From contig OU015322.1 in the NCBI GenBank assembly GCA_907163225.1, positions 1,527,001 to 1,591,000 of the forward strand: 64,000 nt of DNA. Reading direction: 5' to 3'. This document shows, one piece after another, positions 36,134 to 47,971 of this stretch. Made by a program: the position numbers and the translations under genes. The notes under the pieces were generated by a model, which had not been told where the DNA came from, did no database searches, and saw only the letters and a list, made by a program, of their open reading frames with translations. Numbering within the stretch: the first letter of the stretch is position 1; each line of letters begins with the position of its first letter. Source of the DNA: an uncultured Rhodocyclaceae bacterium (GTDB lineage Bacteria; Pseudomonadota; Gammaproteobacteria; Burkholderiales; Rhodocyclaceae).

Positions 36134-37104
36134 GGGATAAGAATGGTCGACCCCGTGGTTTTGCGCGCCTCAAGGTCACGGTGCGCCTGGGCGGCGTCCT
36201 TCAGGGCGTAGCGCTGATTGACCTCGATCTTCACCTGCCCGGAAACGACGACATCGAACAGTTCCTTGCCCAAGGCGACTAGATCATCGCGCTTCGCCGT
36301 GTAGTTCATCAAGGTCGGCCGGGTCACGAACAGCGACCCCTTCTGCGACAACTGGATCAGGTCGAGAGGCGGCACCGGGCCGGAGGCATTGCCGAAGGTG
36401 ACCATCATGCCCATCGGCCGCAGGCAATCGAGCGATCCAGCGAAAGTATCCTTGCCGACACCGTCATACACCACGGCAACGCCCTCGCCGTTGGTAATTT
36501 CGCGCACGCGCTCGACAAAATTCTCGGTGCTGTAATTTATAACGTGGTGGCAGCCATGCGCCAAGGCCAGCTCAGCCTTGGCCGGCGAACCGACGGTGCC
36601 GATCACGGTCGCTCCGAGCGCCCGCGCCCACTGGCTGGCGATCAGCCCGACGCCACCGGCGGCAGCCTGGATAAGCACGGCATCACCCGGCTGGACGCGG
36701 TAGGTCTTGCGCAGCAGGTAGGCCGCCGTCAGCCCTTGCAGCATCATGGCCGCGCCGGTTTCGAAAGAAATTGCGTCCGGCAGCTTGAGCAGCCGATGCG
36801 CCGGGATATTGCGGATTTCGGCATAGGCGCCGAGCGGGCCGCCGGCGTAGGCGACGCGGTCGCCGACCTTGAGTTCGGCAACGCCATCACCGAGCGCTTC
36901 GACGACGCCAGCGCCCTCCATGCCGATGCCGGACGGCAGCGTCAGCGGATAGAGGCCGGTACGATGGTAGGTGTCGATGTAATTGAGGCCGACGGCGTGG
37001 TGGCGAACCGTGGCTTCGCCGGGGGCCGGCGCCGGTAGCTCAATCGCTTCCCAGGACAGGACTTCCGGGCCGCCGTTTTGTTTCAGACGAATGGCGTGGG
37101 GCAT
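36130..37104 (-). CDS. qor: NADPH:quinone oxidoreductase (zinc-independent MDR family)
   Basis: This 324-residue medium-chain reductase begins MPHAIRLKQNGGPEVLSWE. The quinone reductase signature QAAAGGVGLIASQWARALGATVIGTV forms the NADPH site, and the zinc-ligand cysteines of alcohol dehydrogenases are missing. The family reduces quinones or enones with NADPH in the cytosol. It is the first gene of an operon with the TAXI and ParA genes (overlap ATGA). A dispersed repeat lies upstream. Confidence 0.92.
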   Translation of the reverse strand: MPHAIRLKQNGGPEVLSWEAIELPAPAPGEATVRHHAVGLNYIDTYHRTGLYPLTLPSGIGMEGAGVVEALGDGVAELKVGDRVAYAGGPLGAYAEIRNIPAHRLLKLPDAISFETGAAMMLQGLTAAYLLRKTYRVQPGDAVLIQAAAGGVGLIASQWARALGATVIGTVGSPAKAELALAHGCHHVINYSTENFVERVREITNGEGVAVVYDGVGKDTFAGSLDCLRPMGMMVTFGNASGPVPPLDLIQLSQKGSLFVTRPTLMNYTAKRDDLVALGKELFDVVVSGQVKIEVNQRYALKDAAQAHRDLEARKTTGSTILIP

Positions 37105-37198
37105 GGCGATCTCCTCGTTATCTGTTTAATTTCGCGAGACAACGAGGTTATCACCACGCCCATCTTCGATCTACCGCAAAGCGGTTTTCGAAATAGCT

Positions 37199-37236
37199 CG
37201 TTTTTTCCGGTTGACCCTAGGGTCAGCCGTTGTAGG
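37199..37236 (-). repeat. Dispersed repeat, copy between uvrD and qor
   Basis: CGTTTTTTCCGGTTGACCCTAGGGTCAGCC on the plus strand. The CTAGGG/TCAGCC extension matches the long-form copies at 34.1 and 47.9 kb. Confidence 0.75.
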
Positions 37237-37260
37237 TGAGCCCAACGGCGCCGAATTGCC

Positions 37261-39402
37261 TCAGACCGGCGTCAGTTTGGCGTATTCCAGCGCCAGCCAC
37301 TTCATGCCGCTGCCACCAAAGTTGATCTGCAAGCGGACATCGGCGCCACGCCCTTCGGTCGACACGATGACGCCGATACCAAACTTGGCATGCTCCACCG
37401 TCTGCCCGACGCGCAAGCCACCCGCCGCGGCAGGCTCGGCATAGCCGCCGCCGAATGAGCCAAAAGCGGGAAACGCCGCCGGTTCGGCCTTCTTGTTGAG
37501 TTTGAGCAGCAGATTCTCGGGAATCTCGTCGAGAAAACTCGACGGCACGCAGTAGCGCGTCTGGCCATGCAGCATGCGGGTCTGCGCGCAGGACAAATAA
37601 AGACGCTGACGGGCGCGGGTGACGGCGACGTACATCAGCCGGCGCTCCTCCTCCAGCCCATCCTTGCCCTCGTTGACTGCGTTTTCGTGCGGGAACAAAC
37701 CCTGCTCCAGCCCGGTAATGAAAACCGCGTCAAACTCCAGCCCCTTGGCGGAATGCACCGACATGAGCTGCACCGCCTCCTGTCCCTCGCCAGCCTGATG
37801 CTCACCGGCCTCCAGCGAAGCCAGCGTCAGAAAGGACACCAGAGCCCCGCCCTCGCCGATAGCGCCTTCGTCGTCGATGAAGGTGGCGGCGGCGTTGATC
37901 AGTTCGTCCAGGTTTTCCAGCCGATCCTGGCCCTCCTTGTCGGTGCGGTAATGCTGGGCCAGACCTGATTTTTCGATGATGTGCTCAACCATTTCCGGCA
38001 GCGGCAGGCCTTCCGTCTCGACGCGTAGCTGCTCGATCAACCGGATGAACGCCCCCACCGCCTGGCCAGATTTGCCGGTCAGCGAAGCCGCTGCGTTGTA
38101 CAGGCTGGAATTCATCTGATGCGCCGTGGCCTGCAGGTTTTCCAGCGAACGGGCACCGATGCCGCGGGTCGGAAAATTGACGACGCGCAGGAAAGCCGTG
38201 TCGTCGTCCGGATTGCCGAGCAGGCGGAGATACGCCAGCGCATGCTTGACCTCCTGCCGCTCGAAAAAGCGCAGGCCGCCATAAACTTTATACGGCACGT
38301 TTTTCGTGAACAGCTCGTTTTCGAGCACCCGCGACTGTGCGTTGGAGCGGTAGAGCAGCGCGATCTGCGTTGGCGAGATGCCGTCACGGACCAGTTCGCG
38401 GATTTCCTCGACCACGAAACGCGCCTCATCGAGATCGGAATAGGCCTCGAAAGCACGGATCGGCTCGCCGTCACCGGCGTCGGTCCACAAATTCTTGCCC
38501 AGGCGCTCGCGGTTGTTCTTGATGATAGCGTTGGCGGCGGTCAGGATATTGCCGTGCGAGCGATAGTTCTGCTCCAGGCGGATGACGTTGTCACCGGCGT
38601 ACTCGCGCTCAAAATCGCGCATGTTGCCAACTTCGGCCCCGCGAAAACGGTAGATCGACTGGTCGTCGTCCCCCACGGCAAAGACTTTGGCCCCGCCACC
38701 AGCCAGCAGCTGCAGCCAGGCATATTGCAGCTTGTTGGTGTCCTGCACCTCATCAACCAGGATGTAACGAAAACGCTCCTGGTAATGTTTGCGCAAAGGT
38801 TCGTTGCACTGCAGCAATTCATGGCAACGTAATAACAATTCGGCGAAGTCGACCACGCCCTCGCGATTGCACTGGTTCTCATACTCGGCGTACAGCTCGA
38901 CGCGCTTTTGCGTGTAGTTGTCATAAACCTCAGCCTGCGCGGCGCGTACGCCCTGCTCCTTGTGGGCGTTGATGAACTGGCACAACTCACGCGGGGGATA
39001 TTTCTCGTCGTCGACATTCAAATTCTTGAGCAGCCGTTTGACCATGGCCAACTGATCTGCCGAATCAAGGATCTGGAAGGTTTGCGGCAGCCCGGCCTCG
39101 CGGAAATGCGCCCGCAATAGCCGGTTACACAAGCCGTGAAAAGTACCAATCCACATCCCACGCGTATTGATCGGCACCAGCGAAGACAGCCGCGCCGTCA
39201 TCTCCTTGGCCGCCTTGTTGGTAAAAGTCACTGCCAGCACACCGTGCGGCCCGACCTGCCCGGTCGACATCAGCCAGGCGATACGCGTCGTCAACACACG
39301 GGTCTTACCACTTCCCGCACCGGCGAGGATCAAGGCATGAACCGGGGGTAGCGTAACCGCCTGAAGTTGCGGGGAATTTAGATTGGCAAGAAGATCGGAC
39401 AT
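37261..39402 (-). CDS. uvrD: ATP-dependent DNA helicase UvrD
   Basis: This 713-residue SF1A helicase has Q motif and Walker A ILAGAGSGKTRVLTTRIAW (about 27-45), motif II in ILVDEVQDTNKLQY, motif III GDDDQSIYRFRGA, motif IV RLEQNYRSHGNIL, motif V in MSVHSAKGLEFDAVF and motif VI VAVTRARQRLYL. The C-terminal Tudor-like segment (VGQTVEHAKFGIGVIVSTEG) is typical of UvrD/PcrA rather than Rep. It unwinds DNA in nucleotide excision and mismatch repair. It is a single gene. Confidence 0.95.
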   Translation of the reverse strand: MSDLLANLNSPQLQAVTLPPVHALILAGAGSGKTRVLTTRIAWLMSTGQVGPHGVLAVTFTNKAAKEMTARLSSLVPINTRGMWIGTFHGLCNRLLRAHFREAGLPQTFQILDSADQLAMVKRLLKNLNVDDEKYPPRELCQFINAHKEQGVRAAQAEVYDNYTQKRVELYAEYENQCNREGVVDFAELLLRCHELLQCNEPLRKHYQERFRYILVDEVQDTNKLQYAWLQLLAGGGAKVFAVGDDDQSIYRFRGAEVGNMRDFEREYAGDNVIRLEQNYRSHGNILTAANAIIKNNRERLGKNLWTDAGDGEPIRAFEAYSDLDEARFVVEEIRELVRDGISPTQIALLYRSNAQSRVLENELFTKNVPYKVYGGLRFFERQEVKHALAYLRLLGNPDDDTAFLRVVNFPTRGIGARSLENLQATAHQMNSSLYNAAASLTGKSGQAVGAFIRLIEQLRVETEGLPLPEMVEHIIEKSGLAQHYRTDKEGQDRLENLDELINAAATFIDDEGAIGEGGALVSFLTLASLEAGEHQAGEGQEAVQLMSVHSAKGLEFDAVFITGLEQGLFPHENAVNEGKDGLEEERRLMYVAVTRARQRLYLSCAQTRMLHGQTRYCVPSSFLDEIPENLLLKLNKKAEPAAFPAFGSFGGGYAEPAAAGGLRVGQTVEHAKFGIGVIVSTEGRGADVRLQINFGGSGMKWLALEYAKLTPV

Positions 39403-39436
39403 GAAGTCTCAGGAATGAAAAGCTCAGAAATTGGTG

Positions 39437-39453
39437 AATTGGTCGGGCCAATT
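39437..39453. repeat. Short perfect inverted repeat upstream of uvrD
   Basis: AATTGG-TCGGG-CCAATT. It lies in the AT-rich 226-bp gap 39403-39628 between the divergent uvrD and the small hypothetical gene, so it could be an operator. Nothing else convincing is seen in this gap. Confidence 0.35.
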
Positions 39454-39628
39454 ATTTGTATTTGTACAACGCAGACTACAATCAAGTGCATTTTTTCACA
39501 GACGAGTAGCAAGTCCAGAAGTATACTTGCGTAAAAAATATTGCAGTGCACAAAACTTTTTGCCCACAAGGCTGTCTCACCCAACACATAGCTACCGCTA
39601 TTAATAGAAACAGAGAAGGAGAATCAGC

Positions 39629-39979
39629 ATGAACAGCATGAATGCCCCGAAAATCCTGCCATGGATCGCCCGCAAAGCCGGCATCAGCGACGAGCTCGCG
39701 CTCAAGCTGTGGCGCCGCGCCGTCAGCGAAGCCGAATACCTGACCGGCAAAACCGAAGGCTCCACATACTGGGGCTTGGCCATTGACCGCTTCCTCGCCA
39801 TCGTTGAAGACGAAGCCGGCAACGTCCAATCCTACAATCTGGCCCCCGCCCCCCAGCTTTCCTGGATGTGGCGTCACCAGTCCCGGATGTCGCTGCTGTC
39901 ACTGGCAGCAACCGAAAACGCCTACCGTTACTGGCAAAAGACCTGGGAAAACGTGTATCCGCAAAAAAAAGCGGCGTGA
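39629..39979 (+). CDS. Conserved-looking hypothetical protein, soluble
   Basis: This 116-residue protein without signal peptide or TM helices starts MNSMNAPKILPWIARKAGISDEL. It is mostly helical and aromatic-rich (STYWGLAIDRFLAIVED, LSWMWRHQSRMSLLSLA). I do not recognise a named family. A good ribosome site (AAGGAGA) precedes it, and the codon use is like the core genome although the upstream region is AT-rich. A long structured hairpin begins at its stop codon. Confidence 0.75.
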   Translation: MNSMNAPKILPWIARKAGISDELALKLWRRAVSEAEYLTGKTEGSTYWGLAIDRFLAIVEDEAGNVQSYNLAPAPQLSWMWRHQSRMSLLSLAATENAYRYWQKTWENVYPQKKAA

Positions 39980-40049
39980 CCGGGCGAAAATAGAGTAACA
40001 CCCCGCTGATGCGGAGCGTGCAGGCTCCACATCAGCGTCCCCCGGTCAC
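39976..40049. ncRNA. Nested hairpin element after the hypothetical gene
   Basis: Three nested perfect stems stack: GTGACCGGG (39976-39984) with CCCGGTCAC (40041-40049), CGCTGATG (40004-40011) with CATCAGCG (40030-40037), and GGAGC (40013-40017) with GCTCC (40024-40028). The outer stem begins inside the last codons of the gene. No T run follows, so this is a structured 3' element or independent RNA rather than a plain terminator. The type is uncertain. Confidence 0.4.
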
Positions 40050-40121
40050 TGGTAGTACAAGCCTGCCGATTCGTCAAAGGAAGCTTTTTGGGCTGATTTT
40101 GGCTGAAATTGCGCGCTTTGC

Positions 40122-40179
40122 CACGTATCGAAGCCCGTCCTGAGCGGCCCGCAGAGGCCCGACGAGCTTCGATCGCGTG
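40122..40179. repeat. Imperfect inverted repeat in the gap before leuS
   Basis: CACG..TCGAAGC..GTC (40122-40139) pairs with GAC..GCTTCGA..CGTG (40161-40179) around a GGCCCGCAGAGGCCC core. It lies in the 427-bp gap 39980-40406, which has no gene. It resembles REP-like intergenic palindromes. Confidence 0.45.
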
Positions 40180-40274
40180 AGCAGCGGCAGCCTGCGAGGG
40201 CACCGCAACGGAGCGAATGCTTGTCGCCTCCCAATGGCGTCGACTGGCTTCCACGACCCAAAATCAACGGCTGA

Positions 40275-43025
<2,751 letters not shown>

Positions 43026-43036
43026 GGAAAACTCCC

Positions 43037-43549
43037 ATGCGCCTCCTTCTCGCCCTGATCCTCGCCGCCGCCCTGGCCGGCTGCGGATTCCATCTGCGCG
43101 GCGCGGGAAGCAGCAACCTGCCCTACAAAACGATGCTTATCGCGTTGCCGGAGACCGCTGACGTCAATATCTGGCTGCAGCGTTACATCAAGGCCAGCGG
43201 CAGCACCCAGATCGTCGCCGACGCCAAGGCCGCCGAGGCGATCTTCCAGCAGGTCAGCGACAATCGCCAGAAGACCATTCTCAGCGTCAATGCGCAGGGC
43301 CGCGTGCGGGAATATCGCCTGCAATTGATTTACACCTTCCGGGTCGTCAACCAGAAGGGGCAGGTGCTGGTCGCGCCAAATGAAATCAGCCTGACCCGCG
43401 ACATTTCCTTCGATGACTCCAACATCCTCGCCAAGGATCTGGAAGAAGGCTTGCTCTGGCGTGACATGAACAATGATCTGGTCAACCAGATCATGCGTCG
43501 CCTGAGCATCATCAAGCCAAAGAACCCCGACCTCGAAGAAAACGAATAA
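43037..43549 (+). CDS. lptE: LPS-assembly lipoprotein LptE
   Basis: This 170-residue lipoprotein has a signal peptide with lipobox LAGC (cysteine about residue 16) and CGFHLRGAG directly after it, the LptE hallmark. In the outer membrane it plugs the LptD barrel and completes transport of lipopolysaccharide to the cell surface. The motif ISFDDSNILAKDLEE is typical. It lies between leuS and holA. The TAA stop shares one base with the holA ATG. Confidence 0.95.
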   Translation: MRLLLALILAAALAGCGFHLRGAGSSNLPYKTMLIALPETADVNIWLQRYIKASGSTQIVADAKAAEAIFQQVSDNRQKTILSVNAQGRVREYRLQLIYTFRVVNQKGQVLVAPNEISLTRDISFDDSNILAKDLEEGLLWRDMNNDLVNQIMRRLSIIKPKNPDLEENE

Positions 43550-44556
43550 TGCTGCTCAAGGGCGATCAGCTGGCGGCGCACCTCGAACGCGATTTGCGCC
43601 CGCTTTACGTACTGTACGGAGACGACCCGCTGCTGGTCATCGAAGCCGCCGACGCAATTCGCGCCAAGTCGCGCCAACAGGGCTATAGCGAACGCGAAGT
43701 GCTCACCGTCCTGCCGCAATTCGACTGGGGCAGCTTGCTCGCCGCCGGCGGCAACATGTCACTGTTCGGCGATAAAAAACTGATCGACCTGCGCATTCCA
43801 ACCGGCAAGCCGGGCAAGGAAGGCGGCGCCGCGCTGCAGCAGTGGTGCCAGAATTTGTCGATGGACAACCTGCTGCTGATCACCCTGCCCGAACTCGACT
43901 GGCGCGACGAAAAGGCCGTCTGGTTCACTGCACTGGTCAATGCTGGCGTCGCCATCAAGCTCACTGCACCGCCGCTGGCCGAACTGCCAGGCTGGATCGC
44001 CGGCCGCCTGCGCCGCCAGCAGCAAAGCGCCGATCTGGAAAGCCTCAAATTCATCGCCGAGCGCGTCGAAGGCAATCTGCTCGCCGCCCACCAGGAAATC
44101 CAGAAACTTGGCCTGCTCTACCCGACCGGCCAGCTCAGCATGGCGCAGATACGTGAGGCCGTGCTCAACGTCGCCCGCTACGACATCGACGGCCTCCGTG
44201 AAGCCCTGCTTTCAGGCGACATTGGCCGCCTGGTGCGCACACTGGATGGCCTGATGCAGGAAGGCGAGGCGCCGCCGCTCGTGCTGTGGGCGATGAGCGA
44301 GGAAATTCGGGCACTGACCATCATTCGCGCCGGCATGGATGCCGGCAAGTCGATGGATATGCTGCTCAAGGATGCGAAGGTTTGGGGGCCACGCGCCAAC
44401 CCGGTCAAAAAAGCGCTACAACGACTGTCGACCGCAGCACTCGAAGCGGCGCTACAGCACGCCGGCAAAATCGACCGACTGGCCAAAGGCATCGGTCATG
44501 GAAATATCTGGGAAGAATTCCTGCGGCTTGGCCTGCGCCTCACCGCCGCAAAATAA
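43549..44556 (+). CDS. holA: DNA polymerase III delta subunit
   Basis: This 335-residue clamp-loader subunit opens the beta clamp. The N-terminal block PLYVLYGDDPLLVIEAADAIR, the middle LPELDWRDEKAVWFTAL and the helical C-terminal collar domain fit HolA. It lacks a Walker A, as expected for delta. Translation is coupled to lptE (1-bp overlap), a conserved arrangement. Confidence 0.95.
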   Translation: MLLKGDQLAAHLERDLRPLYVLYGDDPLLVIEAADAIRAKSRQQGYSEREVLTVLPQFDWGSLLAAGGNMSLFGDKKLIDLRIPTGKPGKEGGAALQQWCQNLSMDNLLLITLPELDWRDEKAVWFTALVNAGVAIKLTAPPLAELPGWIAGRLRRQQQSADLESLKFIAERVEGNLLAAHQEIQKLGLLYPTGQLSMAQIREAVLNVARYDIDGLREALLSGDIGRLVRTLDGLMQEGEAPPLVLWAMSEEIRALTIIRAGMDAGKSMDMLLKDAKVWGPRANPVKKALQRLSTAALEAALQHAGKIDRLAKGIGHGNIWEEFLRLGLRLTAAK

Positions 44557-44808
44557 TCAGGCCGCCTTGTTGTCGGCGGCCGCACCCTCGATCGGAGCAT
44601 CCGGCTCCAGGTCTTCCCAGATGCAACTGCACTCGCCCCGAACATCGTGCAAACCTGGCTTGAGCTCCTCCTGCACCAGGCATTCACCGACACACTCCTC
44701 GGAAACAACCACCAGCTTCATCTCGCTATCGACCTGGCGTTCGCCATCCCAAAAACTACACGTCGCGCAGACCTTGACCTCGGTCGGCAATATCAATTTT
44801 TCTGCCAT
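44557..44808 (-). CDS. Small cysteine-rich protein, probable metal binder
   Basis: The 83 residues contain three cysteine groups, [19 protein letters not shown] and [13 protein letters not shown], and an acidic tail. The seven cysteines suggest a zinc or Fe-S site. I do not recognise a named family. The stop abuts the holA stop (convergent), and the start lies 113 bp from the divergent proA. Confidence 0.7.
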   Translation of the reverse strand: MAEKLILPTEVKVCATCSFWDGERQVDSEMKLVVVSEECVGECLVQEELKPGLHDVRGECSCIWEDLEPDAPIEGAAADNKAA

Positions 44809-44888
44809 CTTGTCCTCAACGGAAAGCCCTGTTGTCGTTGCGGATAAGAGTTTACCCGGTTCTGGAAGTTCCCGATTATTTGTCTGGC

Positions 44889-44894
44889 TATAAT
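44889..44894 (+). promoter_or_regulatory. proA promoter -10 element
   Basis: A perfect TATAAT preceded by TGGC lies 27 bp upstream of the proA start. No consensus -35 at usual spacing, so the call rests on the -10 alone. Confidence 0.45.
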
Positions 44895-44921
44895 GTTCTT
44901 TTGCTCAGCACAAAGAACACC

Positions 44922-46178
44922 ATGGACATCAAGCACTACATGCAGACCGTTGGCCGTCAGGCCCGCACTGCCTCGCACCGCCTGGCCGGCGCCACCACGG
45001 CCGAAAAGAACGCCGCCCTGCTCCACATTGCCGCCGCCATCCGCCGCGAAAGCGCCGCGCTGGTCGCCGCCAATCAGGACGACCTGGCCGCCGCCCGCGC
45101 CGAAGGGCTGGAAACCGCCATGCTCGACCGCCTGACACTGTCGGCCAAGGGCGTCGAAAGCATGGCCGAAGGCGTTGAACAGGTCGCCAAGCTACCCGAC
45201 CCGATCGGCGAAATGGGCGAATTCAAATATCAGCCGTCCGGCATCCAGGTCGGCAAGATGCGCGTGCCGCTCGGCGTCATTGGCATCATCTACGAAGCTC
45301 GCCCGAACGTTACGGCCGATGCCGCTGCCCTGTGCCTGAAATCCGGCAACGCCGCCATCCTGCGCGGCGGCTCGGAAGCGATTCGCTCCAATCGCGCCAT
45401 CGCCGCGCTGATCCAGGAAGGCCTGAAAGCGGCAGGATTGCCGGCCGACGCCGTGCAAGTCATCGAGACCACCGACCGCGCCGCCGTCGGCGAGTTGATC
45501 ACCATGCGCGAATTCGTCGACGTCATCGTGCCGCGCGGCGGCAAGGGCCTGATCGCCCGCCTGCTGGCCGAATCCCGCGTGCCGATGATCCAGCACCTCG
45601 ACGGCAACTGCCACGTTTACCTCGAAGAAGAAGCCGACCCGAACAAGGCGCTGAAGATCGTCGAGAACGCCAAGACCCAGCGCTACGGCACCTGCAACAC
45701 GACCGAATCACTGGTCGTCGACCGCGCCGTTGCCGCCATGCTGCTGCCGCCGATTGCCCACATGCTGACCAGCAAGGGCGTCGAAATCCGTGGCTGCGCG
45801 GAAACCTGCGCCATCGTGCCGAACGCCATTCCGGCGACGGAAGAGGACTACTACGCCGAATTCCTGGCGCCGATCATTTCGGTCAAGGTCGTCGCCGGCA
45901 TCGACGAAGCCATCGAGCACATCAACAAATACTCGTCGCACCACACCGAAGCCATCGTCACCGACAACCACCCGAAAGCCATGCGCTTCCTGCGTGAAGT
46001 CGATTCGGCCTCGGTCATGATTAATGCCTCGACGCGTTTCGCCGACGGTTTCGAATACGGCCTGGGCGCCGAAATCGGCATCTCGACCGACAAGATCCAC
46101 GCTCGTGGGCCGGTGGGGCTGGAAGGCTTGACCAGCCAGAAATGGGTTGTGTTGGGCGACGGGCACGTGCGGGGATAG
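44922..46178 (+). CDS. proA: Gamma-glutamyl phosphate reductase
   Basis: The 418 residues start at [17 protein letters not shown]; an earlier in-frame start would lie inside the promoter. This enzyme reduces gamma-glutamyl phosphate to glutamate semialdehyde with NADPH, the second step of proline synthesis. It has the aldehyde-dehydrogenase-like fold with [18 protein letters not shown], and the catalytic cysteine is in [14 protein letters not shown]. The C-terminus [38 protein letters not shown] is the family signature (split around residue 390). proB is not in the window. Confidence 0.96.
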   Translation: MDIKHYMQTVGRQARTASHRLAGATTAEKNAALLHIAAAIRRESAALVAANQDDLAAARAEGLETAMLDRLTLSAKGVESMAEGVEQVAKLPDPIGEMGEFKYQPSGIQVGKMRVPLGVIGIIYEARPNVTADAAALCLKSGNAAILRGGSEAIRSNRAIAALIQEGLKAAGLPADAVQVIETTDRAAVGELITMREFVDVIVPRGGKGLIARLLAESRVPMIQHLDGNCHVYLEEEADPNKALKIVENAKTQRYGTCNTTESLVVDRAVAAMLLPPIAHMLTSKGVEIRGCAETCAIVPNAIPATEEDYYAEFLAPIISVKVVAGIDEAIEHINKYSSHHTEAIVTDNHPKAMRFLREVDSASVMINASTRFADGFEYGLGAEIGISTDKIHARGPVGLEGLTSQKWVVLGDGHVRG

Positions 46179-46219
46179 TATCAACCATCGATAACATCTG
46201 ATTTGCTAAAGGAAATGAA

Positions 46220-46672
46220 ATGGGCCTCCAATTCAATTACACAGACTCTCCTTCAAAAATCGTTGCGTACGACTTAGATAAATATCAGTTTTTTCGTGCC
46301 TACAATCGAACCGGCGCTCTATTCGACAAGGGGCAAATCGATCTCGCAAAAGCTGCATTTACCGAAGCATCCCTCTTAGACTACAGAGCACAAGCGCTCC
46401 CCTCAAAATTTGGTCCCGCCCATTACATAAAGCTACGGGAAGTATTTATTGACGACAAGAATGGCGATTTCACAATGCGCGTGGATTACCTTCATGATGA
46501 ATCCACTCCGCCTGCCTTTACGGAAGAGGAAATCAAATGCGCACTTGGACATGGAAGTGTCCAACATTTCGGGCAAGGCCAGTGGGTGGAGGTCTCAATA
46601 AAAACCGCGCTTTTTTCTTCGGACTATTTTTCACCCGTAGCCGACGAGTATTACCGCAATCAAGCCCAATAG
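46220..46672 (+). CDS. Orphan hypothetical protein in an AT-richer segment
   Basis: This 150-residue soluble protein has no signal or TM segment (MGLQFNYTDSPSKIVAYDLDK at the start). The composition and codon use (ATA, TTA, AAA) differ from proA and gcdH on either side, which suggests a recent insertion. AAAGGAAATG spans the start region and gives a usable ribosome site. I recognise no family; the alternation of aromatic and charged residues fits a small globular domain. Confidence 0.65.
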   Translation: MGLQFNYTDSPSKIVAYDLDKYQFFRAYNRTGALFDKGQIDLAKAAFTEASLLDYRAQALPSKFGPAHYIKLREVFIDDKNGDFTMRVDYLHDESTPPAFTEEEIKCALGHGSVQHFGQGQWVEVSIKTALFSSDYFSPVADEYYRNQAQ

Positions 46673-46711
46673 GCTCCGACCCGAATTTCCTACTTTTCCC
46701 GGAGCAAGCCG

Positions 46712-47887
46712 ATGGCCAAACCTTCATTCACCTGGGAAGACCCTTTCCTCCTCGACAGCCAGCTGGCCGCCGACGAGCGCCAGGTTCGCAATGCCGCGCG
46801 CGATTTCGCGCAGAAGGCGCTCAAGCCGCGCATCCGCGATGCATTTCGCAATGAAACGACCGACCCTGCCATCTACCGCGAGATGGGCGAGATGGGGCTG
46901 CTTGGCGCGACGTTGCCGCCGCAGTTCGGTGGCGCCGGGCTCAATTATGTTTCCTACGGCCTGATCGCCCGCGAGGTCGAGTACGTCGATTCGGCCTACC
47001 GGACGCTGCTCTCGGTTCAGTCCTCGCTGACCATGGTGCCGATTTACGAGTTCGGCTCGGACGAACAAAAAGAGAAGTATCTGAAGAAGCTCGGCAAGGG
47101 CGAGCTGATCGGCTGTTTCGGCCTGACCGAGCCGAATTCCGGCTCTGATCCGTCCAGCGCCAGCACCGTGGCCCGCAGCGTGCCGGGTGGCTGGAAGATT
47201 TCCGGGCGCAAGACGTGGATCACCAATTCGCCGATTGCCGACATTTTCATCGTCTGGGCCAAGGATGACGAAGGCGCCTTGCGCGGCTTCATCCTCGAAA
47301 AGGGCATGGCCGGGCTGTCGGCGCCGGTCATCAACGGCAAGGTCAGTCTGCGTGCCTCGATTACTGGTGACATCGTGATGGACGAGGTTTTCGTGCCGAC
47401 CGAGAATCAGCTGCCCAAGGCCAGCGGTCTGAAGGGGCCGTTTACCTGCCTGAATTCGGCCCGTTTCGGCATTTCATGGGGCGCCCTCGGCGCAGCGGAA
47501 GCCTGCTGGCACACGGCGCGGCAATACACGCTGGACCGCCAGCAATTCGGCCGGCCGCTGGCTGCCACGCAGCTCATTCAGAAAAAGCTGGTCGACATGC
47601 AGACTGAAATCGCCCTCGGCATTCAGGGTGCGCTGCGTCTCGGCCGCATGATGGACGACGGCAGCGCAACGCCGGAACTGGTCTCGCTGCTCAAGCGCAA
47701 CAGCACCGGCAAGGCGTTGGAAATTGCCCGCAACGCCCGCGACATGCTGGGCGGCAACGGCATTTCGGACGAGTTCGGCGTTATCCGCCACATGGTCAAT
47801 CTGGAATCGGTGACGACCTACGAAGGTACGCATGACGTGCATGCGCTGATTCTCGGCCGGGCCCAAACCGGCCTGTCGGCGTTTTGA
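46712..47887 (+). CDS. gcdH: Glutaryl-CoA dehydrogenase-type acyl-CoA dehydrogenase
   Basis: This 391-residue FAD enzyme oxidises and decarboxylates glutaryl-CoA to crotonyl-CoA in lysine, tryptophan and benzoyl-CoA-type degradation. It starts [18 protein letters not shown]. The FAD block is [14 protein letters not shown], with [19 protein letters not shown] after it. The catalytic glutamate is in [19 protein letters not shown]. The length and the residues around [14 protein letters not shown] match GcdH better than straight-chain acyl-CoA dehydrogenases. Electrons go to ETF. It is a single gene. Confidence 0.9.
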   Translation: MAKPSFTWEDPFLLDSQLAADERQVRNAARDFAQKALKPRIRDAFRNETTDPAIYREMGEMGLLGATLPPQFGGAGLNYVSYGLIAREVEYVDSAYRTLLSVQSSLTMVPIYEFGSDEQKEKYLKKLGKGELIGCFGLTEPNSGSDPSSASTVARSVPGGWKISGRKTWITNSPIADIFIVWAKDDEGALRGFILEKGMAGLSAPVINGKVSLRASITGDIVMDEVFVPTENQLPKASGLKGPFTCLNSARFGISWGALGAAEACWHTARQYTLDRQQFGRPLAATQLIQKKLVDMQTEIALGIQGALRLGRMMDDGSATPELVSLLKRNSTGKALEIARNARDMLGGNGISDEFGVIRHMVNLESVTTYEGTHDVHALILGRAQTGLSAF

Positions 47888-47888
47888 A

Positions 47889-47950
47889 TTTTGGCCAAAA
47901 TTTCCGGTCGACCCTGGGGCCAGTCGTTGCTTCCATGGTCGCAGAAGCGC
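47889..47950 (-). repeat. Dispersed repeat, long form, copy at 47.9 kb
   Basis: TTTGGCCAAAATTTCCGGTCGACC, CTGGGGCCAGTC, TTCCATGGTCGCAGAAGCGC on the plus strand. The last two blocks match the copy at 34.1 kb closely, while the core carries TCGACC. Confidence 0.75.
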
Positions 47951-47971
47951 TGAATTGACCTCGGAGGCACC

